From: an uncultured Deinococcota bacterium
GTDB lineage: Bacteria > Deinococcota > Deinococci > Deinococcales > Trueperaceae
DNA: 64,000 nt
Assembly: GCA_947311535.1 (NCBI GenBank)
Contig: CAMZLP010000011.1
Span: 1 to 64,000 of the forward strand
Reading direction: 5' to 3'
The translations under genes were made by a program, and so were the position numbers. The notes under the pieces were generated by a model. That model did no database searches. It was not told the DNA's origin and was given only the letters and a program-made list of their open reading frames with translations. Of this stretch, positions 1-8,575 are shown piece by piece. Position 1 is the first letter of the stretch. Each line of letters begins with the position of its first letter.

Positions 1-1623
1 GGATATTTACTTAGTTTGCTAATACTAGTAACGATAGTTGGCTTCTTAGCATCTCAGATATTTTCTCAAAATGTTCTTGCTCAGGAGTCTGTAGAATTTA
101 AGGCCAAAGCTCTTATTGGTGATTATGAATTTTATTGGTTGTATTTAAATAAATCAGCTAGTTTTAATGATAAGCAAGAGCTAGTTTCTCTACCAGAAGA
201 TGGAGTGCTTAGGCTCGAGCAAAAACTAAGTGAGCCTGAGAGAAAGCTAGAAGTGCGTAATACGGATTCTGGTTTGCTTTATGAATATTTTATAAACAAT
301 GAAAAAGCGGAATATGACGAGCAAGCAAAGGCATGGTTTCTTGACGCTATTAAGTCTAGCCTTTACGACCTTAGAAGTAATAAATATAGGCATGAATTAA
401 AGCCAGAACGTCGTTCAGGCCAAAGCTATGATAAAAATACATCTTATAGCTACAGTTGGTCAACTAGAAATATTGACAAAACCTTTGCTTCTGGCAATAG
501 AATTGGGCATACGATATTTTCATTTAGAGAAGATTTTATACCTTTTAGATTTAGACTTTATAACCCATATCGAAGATTGCCTGAAGAAAGAATATTACTA
601 GCTCAACTAAGTTCTTTGTATTATGGTTTGGATTATCCTGATGCTATGGGTCGGGGTCGCAATGTACCTAGCTTGGCTGATTCGATAAACTCTTTTTTAA
701 AGGCTTATCAAATAACTAATGATATTAAAACTCTTTTGACTAAAATTGCTCATGAAATAGAGCAAGATGATATTAGACAGCAAGTTTTAGTAAATATAAA
801 TGCAAAAACTATTCAAGATAGACCTAGTGCCCTCTATGTTGTGCCATCAAATATGATTTATGCCAGACAAAATCTATTTGTTAGAACATTTGGTAACTAT
901 GCTATTTCAAAAGATGCCAAACTAATAAAACCAACTGAAGCAGGTGCTTATATAATTATTGAAGAAATTGATAGAGTTGATTCCAAAAAGCTAATATTAG
1001 CAAACCACAATGGCCAAATAGATATGCGTTATTTTGTCAATGATCTGGAAAGCCCAATTTCTGATGATGTTTACAAATGGCTACATAAGGTAAATAAGAA
1101 ATTTATTGAAGAAATTCTAAAAGAGCAAGTAACAGATTCAAATGAATTAATAGAAAAAACTATTAACCAAGCCGAAAATGACTCTAATAAATCTGGTGTT
1201 TACAGAGTTAATTATTTTGCTCAAGCTATCACAGATGATTTAGTTTATGAATATTTACAGCTACCTTCTAAAACCCTTAAGGAACTAATAGAGGATGAAA
1301 ATGCCATGTTCTTTTCTCTACTAAATAAGCAGTATCAGATTTTTGGTTTACTAAATAAAGAAGAATATATCCCCTTTGTTGAGCAGACTTTGTATGAGGC
1401 CATAGATTATTATCCTATAAACGAGCGAACTCTTGAAATGATTTTTTCTCACTTAAATGAGAGTGGAAGCGAGGAGATTATAACAAAGGCCTTAGTGGCA
1501 CTAGTTCCTAAACTCCCAAAAGATGACCCAGAAATTATGGCAAAGTTTAATTCTTTGGTGGATACAATCCAAAACCAAACCCTAAGAGAACAAATCCAGA
1601 AGCGTTTGGCGGCAAAACAGTAA
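1..1623 (+). CDS. Secreted protein of unknown function, copy A (5' end outside window)
   Basis: The reading frame is open to the window edge, so the true start lies upstream; an internal TTG at 16 is the first start-like codon. The N-terminus visible here is a hydrophobic stretch ending in a signal-peptidase-like site near NVLAQ, so export is likely. The mature part begins with a domain of about 90 residues containing the pattern DYEFYWL, SLPEDG, RKLEVRN and AWFLDAI. A related module recurs around residues 290-370 (YAISKDAKLI, KKLILANHNG). From memory this resembles a beta-rich domain found beside M56/BlaR1-type proteins, but that is recollection, not a search. The C-terminal third is helical. 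It is a paralogue of the gene at 1989-3683. Function unknown. Confidence 0.75.
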   Translation, partial: GYLLSLLILVTIVGFLASQIFSQNVLAQESVEFKAKALIGDYEFYWLYLNKSASFNDKQELVSLPEDGVLRLEQKLSEPERKLEVRNTDSGLLYEYFINNEKAEYDEQAKAWFLDAIKSSLYDLRSNKYRHELKPERRSGQSYDKNTSYSYSWSTRNIDKTFASGNRIGHTIFSFREDFIPFRFRLYNPYRRLPEERILLAQLSSLYYGLDYPDAMGRGRNVPSLADSINSFLKAYQITNDIKTLLTKIAHEIEQDDIRQQVLVNINAKTIQDRPSALYVVPSNMIYARQNLFVRTFGNYAISKDAKLIKPTEAGAYIIIEEIDRVDSKKLILANHNGQIDMRYFVNDLESPISDDVYKWLHKVNKKFIEEILKEQVTDSNELIEKTINQAENDSNKSGVYRVNYFAQAITDDLVYEYLQLPSKTLKELIEDENAMFFSLLNKQYQIFGLLNKEEYIPFVEQTLYEAIDYYPINERTLEMIFSHLNESGSEEIITKALVALVPKLPKDDPEIMAKFNSLVDTIQNQTLREQIQKRLAAKQ

Positions 1624-1767
1624 TAATGCTTAATATTAGCTAAGTGATATAAAATTTTATTTGAAAAATGCTTGTGATGAATTTGGGTCTGGGCTATTGC
1701 CCTTTATCCACTTTATCGCAGGCATTTTATTGATAGCGTAAACTATATAGGGGTGAGCTTAGAGAAT

Positions 1768-1913
1768 GTCAGATTATTTTAAATTTGTTTAATTACAGCT
1801 ATGGTGATGTTCTGGTAGATATTTTGGATAGGCTCGAGCCTAAGCCCCCCCAAGATAATCTAGAGATAATGCAAAGATACAATGCGTTATTAGCTACTTT
1901 AAAGTCACTATAA
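1768..1913 (+). pseudogene. Remnant of a third paralogue (C-terminal end only)
   Basis: Between the two paralogues, one frame reads ILNLFNYSYGDVLVDILDRL, then EPKPPQDNLEIMQRY, and ends with TAA at 1911-1913. The DNA around 1801-1876 is nearly identical to 3558-3633 at the end of the downstream paralogue, differing at only a handful of positions. No start codon, signal peptide or N-terminal domain precedes it, and the sequence from 1624 to 1767 carries no recognisable gene. The simplest reading is a tandem array of at least three copies in which the middle copy was lost by deletion. Confidence 0.75.
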
Positions 1914-1948
1914 AATAAGATTAGGATACTCTAAAAATCAGCTTTAAA

Positions 1949-1957
1949 TGCTATAAT
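1949..1957 (+). promoter_or_regulatory. Extended -10 promoter for copy B
   Basis: TGCTATAAT combines a consensus -10 hexamer (TATAAT, 1952-1957) with the TG of an extended -10 element. It lies about 30 bases before the ATG at 1989. No good -35 is seen, which fits an extended -10 promoter. Between it and the gene are the inverted repeat TTTCAT/ATGAAA (1964-1981) and a Shine-Dalgarno sequence (AAGGGTG). Confidence 0.55.
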
Positions 1958-1988
1958 GTAGTGTTTCATGGTTGTATGAAAGGGTGAA

Positions 1989-3683
1989 ATGGCTATAGAT
2001 TTATCAAATAAATTCTTAGGGCAAATAATTACATTATTGGTATTTTGGCTGTTTTTAAATCCAATATTTGTTCCAGTGGTTTCACAATCTAGCCCTGAGT
2101 CAATAATTAAAAGCACAAATCTTATAAAAGATTATGAATTTTATTGGTTAACTCTTAATAAAGATGCAAACTATAAAATTAGAAATGGGCTATCAGATAT
2201 TCCGATTGGCGAATCATTAACTATTGAGCAAGTTTTAGCTATGCCCGAGAGAAAAGTAGTAATAAGAAATACCAAGAACGGTTTTGAATATCAATATTTT
2301 GAAGATGGCAAGAAAATTAATAAGCAAGAACTAGCCCAAGATTGGACAAGCAGTATTATGAAAATAATTCTGCCATATCAAGAAGATGAGTTTTTGCCAG
2401 ACCCAGCTGTTTTACATATGCCAACCGTAGGAAGTTGGGGAGATAATCTTTTTGATGAACATACTGGCATTACGCATATTGGTCTAAGCAGATATTTGCA
2501 TAGTGAAAGCGAACATTATGGGCTGCCATTATTAGCTGTAGGAGGGTTTCGACTTCCTGGTGAAAAGTATATGCTCTCAAATATTGCCTATAATTATTAC
2601 TTTGTCAAAAATCTTGATTTTGACGAGACGGAGTATGCAGCAGAATTAAAACAATTTTTTAATAATTATGATATTACTGAACCTGTTAAAGTAATAATTG
2701 CAAAAATCATTGCTGAGTTTAAAAATGATGATTTAAGAGCAGATTTAACTAAACAATTAGAAGCTGAGCCTGATTCAGAAATGGTGTTTTATTATCCACC
2801 AGCTCCAGAAGCTAGAGATTACATTCCTGCTACTGGCGGTTTTTATTATACGGCAATTGGTGAATACGTTCTCGCTAAAGATGCTTCATTTATTAAGCCT
2901 CTTGCAGATGGAAATTACTTTATTATTGAGTCAGCATTTAAAAGTCTAGCCAGAAAACTGATAATTTCTAACCATTCTGATAAAATTACCAGCAGATATT
3001 TAGAAGATGATATAGAAACAAGCTTGCCAGATGATTTTGATGATTGGTATAGGCAGGCGCTCGTTAAGCTAACTGATAATTTCATTAAAAACGGCCTCAC
3101 CACCGATTATGAAAAGGGCTTAAAATCTTGGGTTAGAAATGCGTCACAAAGCTTAAAAGAGCTAATTAATGCTGGTTCTTATGTTAGAGGACCACTATAT
3201 GTTAGAGGATTTGATATAGGCGATTATCCTACACCCTACTCTTTTAGACGAGAAGATGATGCTCATGAAGTGCTTTCTTATGTATATATCCCAGCAAAAG
3301 CTGATGCCCCTTTTTTTACGTATGGTGGAGAGTTTCTTGCTTCTAATAAAGATTTCCATGACTATGTTGAAAATGATAACGCCAAAGTCTATTCGCTTCA
3401 TCATGAACAATGGAGTTTAGGTTTCGGTCGACGTTCATCTAATCCGCTATACAAAGATTTATTGCGTCAGCACTTTTTTGATGCAGTAGATTATTATTCA
3501 GGTTTTGGCAAAGCTGGCTTTGATTACTTGTATTTGTGGCTAAATCAAATGCCATATGATGATGTTCTGGCGGATATTTTGGATAGGCTCGAGCCTAAGC
3601 TCCCCCAAGATAATCTAGAGATAATGCAAAAATTTGCAGCTTTAAAAGAAGCTGTTCAAAAATCCCAGTATCTAAGTAATTGA
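1989..3683 (+). CDS. Secreted protein of unknown function, copy B
   Basis: This 564-residue protein has a hydrophobic signal segment at residues 9-32 and is a paralogue of the gene that precedes it. The N-terminal module (DYEFYWLTLNKDA, RKVVIRNTKNG, near residues 47-110) and a second related module near residues 290-360 (GEYVLAKDASF, RKLIISNHSD) suggest an internal duplication. The C-terminus is helical and ends in the segment shared with the decayed copy upstream. The start at 1989 is supported by the AAGGGTG Shine-Dalgarno and the extended -10 promoter. The stop is TGA. No catalytic motif is visible. A role in envelope signalling or binding is possible from the apparent BlaR1-associated module, but this is a guess. 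Confidence 0.75.
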   Translation: MAIDLSNKFLGQIITLLVFWLFLNPIFVPVVSQSSPESIIKSTNLIKDYEFYWLTLNKDANYKIRNGLSDIPIGESLTIEQVLAMPERKVVIRNTKNGFEYQYFEDGKKINKQELAQDWTSSIMKIILPYQEDEFLPDPAVLHMPTVGSWGDNLFDEHTGITHIGLSRYLHSESEHYGLPLLAVGGFRLPGEKYMLSNIAYNYYFVKNLDFDETEYAAELKQFFNNYDITEPVKVIIAKIIAEFKNDDLRADLTKQLEAEPDSEMVFYYPPAPEARDYIPATGGFYYTAIGEYVLAKDASFIKPLADGNYFIIESAFKSLARKLIISNHSDKITSRYLEDDIETSLPDDFDDWYRQALVKLTDNFIKNGLTTDYEKGLKSWVRNASQSLKELINAGSYVRGPLYVRGFDIGDYPTPYSFRREDDAHEVLSYVYIPAKADAPFFTYGGEFLASNKDFHDYVENDNAKVYSLHHEQWSLGFGRRSSNPLYKDLLRQHFFDAVDYYSGFGKAGFDYLYLWLNQMPYDDVLADILDRLEPKLPQDNLEIMQKFAALKEAVQKSQYLSN

Positions 3684-3802
3684 GAGCATGTTTCGTAAAA
3701 ATGTTAGTAGTATTAGCCTTGACTAGTCTTAGCTAGTTTAGCCAAATATTTCATTTTTAAGGATTTTTTGCTACTTTAAATCATAGTGTTAAAATGATTA
3801 GA

Positions 3803-3820
3803 AATAACTGTTCAGTTATT
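3803..3820. promoter_or_regulatory. Perfect inverted repeat upstream of the winged-helix regulator
   Basis: AATAACTG-TT-CAGTTATT is a perfect 8+8 inverted repeat, about 130 bases before the regulator start. The size and symmetry suit a dimeric regulator. No binding evidence exists; the neighbour at 3953 is the obvious candidate. Confidence 0.4.
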
Positions 3821-3929
3821 CGTAAATTGGGGTTGTTATTAAATTTTTAGGTAGTTCTAGGCTTACTGAAGACTAGGATAGTAAAAAATCTGTGTTTAAC
3901 ACTGTCTAAAACAGCAACCATTATTTGCT

Positions 3930-3948
3930 CATAAGATGTTATCTTATG
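3930..3948. promoter_or_regulatory. Perfect inverted repeat abutting the regulator start
   Basis: CATAAGAT-GTT-ATCTTATG is a perfect 8+8 inverted repeat ending four bases before the ATG at 3953. It occupies the place where a Shine-Dalgarno would sit, and no Shine-Dalgarno is seen. It could be an autoregulatory operator on DNA or a small hairpin controlling ribosome access. Confidence 0.4.
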
Positions 3949-3952
3949 ACAG

Positions 3953-4645
3953 ATGTCTCGATATTTACAATTAGATCGCATTACTCTTTACAATATAAAA
4001 ATCTCAGAAATATTCAGTAATCCAAATGCAATGTATTTTTTGGCTCCGTTTTTGTATCAACCACGCACACTATCTGAGGCTTCTAAAGAACTGGATGTGC
4101 CAATGAATAGCTATTATTATTGGATTAAAAAATTCTTATCACTTGGTGTACTGATAATTGCCTACGAAGAGAAAAGGATTGGAAGTAGCATTAAATACTA
4201 CATAACTCCAGCAAAAGAAATTATGTTAGAAATTGATGATGCCTCGTACGTTATAGATAGCTTTGTAAATAGGGCTTTAGAAGGATATCAGGTAGTTAAT
4301 AAATTTGTTATATCTTCTTTTAAATCATTAGTAGGAAATAAAAATATTGAACTTGAAAATAGTAAACTTGGAATGTTATTAAAGACCGAAGGTAGTGATT
4401 ATTTTGTAAATATTGTTTTATTATCTGATGATAATGAATACTTTATGACAACCGAGGTGCTAAAAAAAGATTTACCATCGGTGGCTTTATTATTACGACA
4501 ATTAGTTTTAAAACCTAAAGATGCTAAGAGCTTACAGCGAAAATTAGCAAAGCTAGTATATGAATATGATAAAAAATATACTGAAAATGGAGAAAAATTC
4601 TTGCTTCAAGTTACTTTGACACCAGGTTCTTTGATTGAAGACTAA
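3953..4645 (+). CDS. Winged-helix transcriptional regulator
   Basis: This 230-residue protein has an N-terminal helix-turn-helix region at about residues 20-75. It includes RTLSEASKELDVPMNSYYYW as the recognition part, followed by a wing (KRIGSSIKYYITP), a layout typical of ArsR/PadR-like domains. The C-terminal 150 residues are mixed helix and strand with no metal-binding cysteine cluster, so a small-molecule or dimerisation role is plausible. The ATG at 3953 is the only good start, but it lacks a clear Shine-Dalgarno and sits directly after a perfect inverted repeat, suggesting autoregulation. Target and signal are unknown. Confidence 0.65.
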   Translation: MSRYLQLDRITLYNIKISEIFSNPNAMYFLAPFLYQPRTLSEASKELDVPMNSYYYWIKKFLSLGVLIIAYEEKRIGSSIKYYITPAKEIMLEIDDASYVIDSFVNRALEGYQVVNKFVISSFKSLVGNKNIELENSKLGMLLKTEGSDYFVNIVLLSDDNEYFMTTEVLKKDLPSVALLLRQLVLKPKDAKSLQRKLAKLVYEYDKKYTENGEKFLLQVTLTPGSLIED

Positions 4646-4682
4646 TATTTATAAATTAGTCTAGACATACCCCGCTATTTTT

Positions 4683-5051
4683 GTGATACGCAAATTTACA
4701 GACTCAAAGAGCTATACTGTAGTAGATATGCAAGAACTTTATGACAATGCTAAAAATTATTTTGAAGAAGGTCAAAAACAAGCTAATAACGGACAGATGC
4801 GAACAAGTTGCGATTATTATCAAAAGTCATTGGATGATTTGAGCGCATTGAAACCATCTAGGATACGAGATAGCCTGATAGCGAGGGTCTATTTAGCTCG
4901 CTACAAGGCCTCAAGAGAATTTCGGGGCCCATTAGCCCAAAAGGATTTGCGTTTTGGTTATAGCTACGCTAAAACCTGCAAAGAGCCGGCTGTACAGGCA
5001 GTTGCCGAAGAGTATTGGCAGGAGTTTTTAGCTAATCGAGATAAAGATTGA
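4683..5051 (+). CDS. Small helical (TPR-like) protein, hypothetical
   Basis: The frame starts at GTG 4683 (122 residues) or at ATG 4728 (107 residues); neither has a strong Shine-Dalgarno. The sequence is rich in helix formers. A segment such as YFEEGQKQANNGQMRTSCDY followed by YQKSLDDLSALKPS looks like a degenerate tetratricopeptide repeat. No signal peptide or membrane segment is present, so it should be cytoplasmic. It is followed by a rho-independent terminator 100 bases downstream. Function unknown; it may be co-transcribed with the regulator 37 bases upstream. Confidence 0.5.
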   Translation: MIRKFTDSKSYTVVDMQELYDNAKNYFEEGQKQANNGQMRTSCDYYQKSLDDLSALKPSRIRDSLIARVYLARYKASREFRGPLAQKDLRFGYSYAKTCKEPAVQAVAEEYWQEFLANRDKD

Positions 5052-5074
5052 CAAAATTTACTTAAAAGCCTAAT

Positions 5075-5167
5075 ATGACCATATGTTTATTAAAGAACTA
5101 CTTCTGGGAGAAAATAGGGAATAAGGCAGTTAGAATATTGTTTTGTTACCCTAACTTTGCTAGTTAG
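5075..5167 (+). other. Possible leader ORF running into a terminator before leuS
   Basis: An ATG at 5075 opens a 30-codon frame that includes TTA-TTA near its start and a TTG later. Its TAG stop (5165-5167) lies inside the 3' arm of the terminator hairpin at 5149-5169. That geometry is what ribosome-coupled attenuation of an aminoacyl-tRNA synthetase gene would need. However, only three leucine codons occur and the Shine-Dalgarno is weak, so chance is quite possible. Confidence 0.2.
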
Positions 5168-5175
5168 GGTTTTTT
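5149..5175 (+). terminator. Rho-independent terminator or attenuator ahead of leuS
   Basis: CCCTAAC (5149-5155), a 7-base loop and GTTAGGG (5163-5169) form a perfect 7-bp stem, followed directly by TTTTTT (5170-5175). It lies 98 bases past the upstream gene and about 70 bases before leuS, so it either ends the upstream transcript or attenuates leuS. Confidence 0.75.
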
Positions 5176-5245
5176 ATTGTAATTTTGCTAGTATATAGCA
5201 GTTTGGAAAATATTTAAAATTGATATGATGTTTCAAGGAGAAAAA

Positions 5246-7729
5246 ATGGCTGAATATAAATCAGAAAAATATAACCCCCATGAGATTGAGAAAAAATGGC
5301 AAAAACAATGGGATGATGATGAGATCTATAAAGTAGATTTAACTAATACTAAAGAAAAATATTATTTTCTAACAATGTATCCATATCCATCAGGAGATTT
5401 GCATGTTGGGCACTGGTATGCCGAAGCTCCAGCTGATGCAGCTGCTCGCTATAAAAGAATGAAAGGCTATAACGTCTTCTTTCCAATTGGCTATGATTCC
5501 TTTGGCTTACCCGCCGAAAATGCAGCGGTAAAAGCTGCACAACGTGGTGAAAATGTCCACCCTGCTACGCTTACTTATAGTCAGATAGATAAAATGGATA
5601 GGCAATTCAAACAAATGGGTGCAATGTTTGATTGGTCTAAAAAGATTGTCACTTGTGACCCTGAATATTACAAGTGGAATCAGTGGTTTTTTATTCAGAT
5701 GTTTAATAAAGGCATAGCCTACAAAAAACATTCCCCAGTTGATTTTTGCCCGAGTTGTAATACAACCTTAGCCAGAGAGCAAGTAGTTGGTGATGATAAA
5801 CTTTGTGAACGCTGTGGCACGCCTGTTATTAAAAAAGAATTGAGCCAGTGGTATTTTAAAATTACTGACTATGCTGATGAATTATTGAGTTTTGAGGGTT
5901 TAGATTGGCCTAAGCGAGTTAAAGAAATGCAAACGAATTGGATTGGCCGTAGTGAAGGGGCTTCAGTCTCTTTTGAAACTGAGGTAGGTAGTTTAGAAGT
6001 CTTTACAACTCGTCCAGATACACTTTGGGGAGCGACATTTATGGTTATAGCTCCAGAGCATCCATATGTATCTAGTTTGACTACCTTAGAACAAAAACAA
6101 GCAGTTGAAAGCTATGTGGAGAGCTCAAAACGTAAAACGGAAATTGAACGCCAAGCTGAAGGAAAAGAAAAAACAGGTATATTTACCGGCTCATATGCTA
6201 AAAATCCAGTTAATGGCAAAGATATTCCTATTTGGATTGCCGACTATGTGTTAATGGGTTATGGCACTGGGGCAATTATGGCAGTACCTGCCCATGATAG
6301 CCGTGATTTTGAATTTGCCAGAAAGTTTGATTTGGATATTGTACCTGTCATTATGCCAGAAGGCCAAAACTTAGTAGGAGAAAGCATGACCGAAGCTTAT
6401 ATCGGTGATGGTATTATGGCTAATAGCGGGCCGTTTGATGGTACTCTGGCAGGCAAAGAAGCCAATGCTAATGGCATTAGCAAGGTGATAGCATATTTAG
6501 AAGAAAAGAATATTGGTAAAAAGCAAATTACTTACCGCTTACGTGATTGGTTAGTTAGTAGGCAGAGATATTGGGGTACGCCAATTCCAATTATTTATTG
6601 TGATGATTGTGGTGCTGTTGCAGCCAATGAAGCTGATTTACCAGTAGAATTACCAACTGATATAGAGTTTATGCCCACTGGTGAATCACCTTTAAAATCT
6701 CATGCTGAGTTTTTAAATACTAGCTGCCCAAAATGCGGCAAGGCTGCTACTAGGGAGACCGACACTTTAGATACTTTTATTGATAGCTCTTGGTATTGGT
6801 TTAGGTATTTAAGCCCCGATAAAGATGATGCACCTATGGATAAGAATATTGTAGCTAATTGGACAGCAGTAGATACTTATACTGGTGGTATTGAACATGC
6901 TATTTTGCATTTGTTATATTCTCGCTTTTTTACCAAAGTAATTCGGGATTTGGGTTTTATAAATTATAGTGAACCTTTTAAACAGTTGCGTAACCAAGGC
7001 ATGATTTTAGGTGAAGACAACCAAAAGATGAGCAAATCACGTGGCAATGTTGTTAACCCTGATGAATTGGTAGCAGAATATGGTGCTGATATTGTGCGCG
7101 CTTATTTAATGTTTTTAGGACCTTGGGATCAGGGAGCACCTTGGAACTATCAAGCTATTGAGGGGGTAGCCAGATTTTTAAATCGCTTGTGGGCTTTATC
7201 TGTAGATCAGGCTAATGAGGGTAGTTTTTCTAATAAAGATATTAAAGAATTAAAATTTGCAGTGCACAATGCTATTAAAGAAGTAACCGAAGATTTTGAA
7301 GGATTTAGATTTAATACCGCTATCTCTGAAATGATGAGTTTAGTTAATATAATGAACAAAATGAAATCAGCTTGTATTGTTGGAACCGATGAATGGCAAG
7401 AAGGTATTACCGCTCTTATGAAAATGATTGCCCCTATTGCTCCACATATTGCTGAGGAATTATGGCATAGGACTGGGCACAGTAGTTCGATTCATTTAGA
7501 ATCTTGGCCGAGCTATGATATGGCAGCTTTGCAAAAAGATAGTATCAATATGGTGGTACAAGTAAATGGTAAAGTCCGAGCGCAGTTAGAAGTAGCTACT
7601 GATGCCAGCAAAGACGATATTTTAGCGGCTGCAAAAGCTGATGAAAAAATTGCTAAGTATTTATCGAATGGTGAGATTATCAGGGAGATTGTTGTGCCGA
7701 AAAAATTAGTTAATTTTGTTGTAAAATAA
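5246..7729 (+). CDS. leuS: Leucyl-tRNA synthetase
   Basis: LeuRS charges tRNA-Leu in the cytoplasm. The class I HIGH motif appears as HVGH at about residue 53 and KMSKS at about residue 594. A zinc-binding pair (CPSC and CERC) lies near residues 168-190, the CP1 editing domain follows with TTRPDTLWG, and the C-terminal anticodon-binding and tail domains are complete. At 827 residues it has the usual bacterial length. I chose ATG 5246 because AAGGAG (5235-5240) is placed ideally in front of it; the upstream in-frame ATGs at 5225 and 5228 would overlap that Shine-Dalgarno. Upstream sits a terminator-like hairpin that may attenuate it. The gene carries no copy of the GCTCGAGC repeat. Confidence 0.97.
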   Translation: MAEYKSEKYNPHEIEKKWQKQWDDDEIYKVDLTNTKEKYYFLTMYPYPSGDLHVGHWYAEAPADAAARYKRMKGYNVFFPIGYDSFGLPAENAAVKAAQRGENVHPATLTYSQIDKMDRQFKQMGAMFDWSKKIVTCDPEYYKWNQWFFIQMFNKGIAYKKHSPVDFCPSCNTTLAREQVVGDDKLCERCGTPVIKKELSQWYFKITDYADELLSFEGLDWPKRVKEMQTNWIGRSEGASVSFETEVGSLEVFTTRPDTLWGATFMVIAPEHPYVSSLTTLEQKQAVESYVESSKRKTEIERQAEGKEKTGIFTGSYAKNPVNGKDIPIWIADYVLMGYGTGAIMAVPAHDSRDFEFARKFDLDIVPVIMPEGQNLVGESMTEAYIGDGIMANSGPFDGTLAGKEANANGISKVIAYLEEKNIGKKQITYRLRDWLVSRQRYWGTPIPIIYCDDCGAVAANEADLPVELPTDIEFMPTGESPLKSHAEFLNTSCPKCGKAATRETDTLDTFIDSSWYWFRYLSPDKDDAPMDKNIVANWTAVDTYTGGIEHAILHLLYSRFFTKVIRDLGFINYSEPFKQLRNQGMILGEDNQKMSKSRGNVVNPDELVAEYGADIVRAYLMFLGPWDQGAPWNYQAIEGVARFLNRLWALSVDQANEGSFSNKDIKELKFAVHNAIKEVTEDFEGFRFNTAISEMMSLVNIMNKMKSACIVGTDEWQEGITALMKMIAPIAPHIAEELWHRTGHSSSIHLESWPSYDMAALQKDSINMVVQVNGKVRAQLEVATDASKDDILAAAKADEKIAKYLSNGEIIREIVVPKKLVNFVVK

Positions 7730-7745
7730 ATTCGGACAGCTAACT

Positions 7746-7786
7746 GTACAGATAAGGTATTGAGACAAGACATGCCTTGTCTGTAC
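7746..7786. terminator. Imperfect inverted repeat between convergent leuS and mreC
   Basis: GTACAGATAAGG (7746-7757) pairs with CCTTGTCTGTAC (7775-7786) at 11 of 12 positions, and AGACAAG/CTTGTCT (7763-7782) forms an alternative hairpin. It lies between two converging genes, the usual place for a transcription end, but has no T-tract on either side. It could also be a small dispersed repeat. Confidence 0.35.
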
Positions 7787-7792
7787 GCTACG

Positions 7793-8575
7793 TTATGGGG
7801 CTTGGATTAATACAACCTTTTCTAATAGCCTAATATTAACGGCTGGCTCTATAACAAATTTTATGTGCAGGTCATTAGGGTCTCGGTTAGGCATTTCTGA
7901 AACTACACCCACAGTAATTCCCTGCGGAAATAAACCACCCAAGCTGTGGGTTTCTACAATGTCACCTAGTTTTACAGGTTTTTCTTCAATAAAGTCGGTG
8001 ACACGTAATTTATTATTGGATACACCAACAAGCAAGCCTTGACCACCTGCTCCACGCACTGTTATACCAATACGAGATTGAGGGTCTGTTATGGCTCTAA
8101 CACTTGCTTTGTGCTTATCTACACCAGTTACTAAACCAACTAAGCCCTTGGGGCTAGTTACGGGCATATCTACTCTTACAGAATCTTTACTGCCCTTGCC
8201 AATTGTGAAGCTGGTTAATATTGAAGATGGTGCAAAGCCTATGATAGGAGCAACTATTTTAGCTCCAGGGGAGATTAATTCGCGGACTTGGAGCAAATCT
8301 GTGAGATCCTTTAGCTCGAGCTCGAGCCTACGATTATCATTTCTAAGTTCTGCCACTTGGGTATTTAATTCTTTATTGAGTTTTTGTAAATCTCTTCTAT
8401 CAGCCAAGCTGATTCCAGCATTGCGGATATTTTTGCCAGCTCGAAAAAATATTTGGGTTGGCATGGCAACATTAGCTGATATTTTATAAGGAATTTTGCC
8501 AATAAAAGCCGAAAGTGCAAAACTAAGTAAACCAAGAGCAATTAAGATGTACCAACTTTTGAGTAAATCAGACAA
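7793..8575 (-). CDS. mreC: Rod shape-determining protein MreC
   Basis: MreC is a bitopic inner-membrane protein that scaffolds the lateral-wall elongation machinery. The 260-residue product has one N-terminal transmembrane helix (residues 9-26). A coiled coil of about residues 62-95 (RRDLQKLNKELNTQVAELRN) comes next, and then the periplasmic double beta-barrel domain with the characteristic SPKGLVGLV and GDIVETHSLGGLFPQGI. It overlaps the end of maf by 8 bases. Unusually, mreD and mrdA are not adjacent but 38 kb away. Two overlapping GCTCGAGC repeats fall in the coiled-coil codons. Confidence 0.92.
   Translation of the reverse strand: MSDLLKSWYILIALGLLSFALSAFIGKIPYKISANVAMPTQIFFRAGKNIRNAGISLADRRDLQKLNKELNTQVAELRNDNRRLELELKDLTDLLQVRELISPGAKIVAPIIGFAPSSILTSFTIGKGSKDSVRVDMPVTSPKGLVGLVTGVDKHKASVRAITDPQSRIGITVRGAGGQGLLVGVSNNKLRVTDFIEEKPVKLGDIVETHSLGGLFPQGITVGVVSEMPNRDPNDLHIKFVIEPAVNIRLLEKVVLIQAP

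Noticed and set aside
1624-1767. Further remnant of the third paralogue upstream of the recognised part
   Set aside because: I could not align this stretch with either intact copy, so only the C-terminal piece is claimed.
5052-5245. T-box riboswitch upstream of leuS
   Set aside because: I see no T-box core sequence or the expected stems; only the terminator hairpin is clear.
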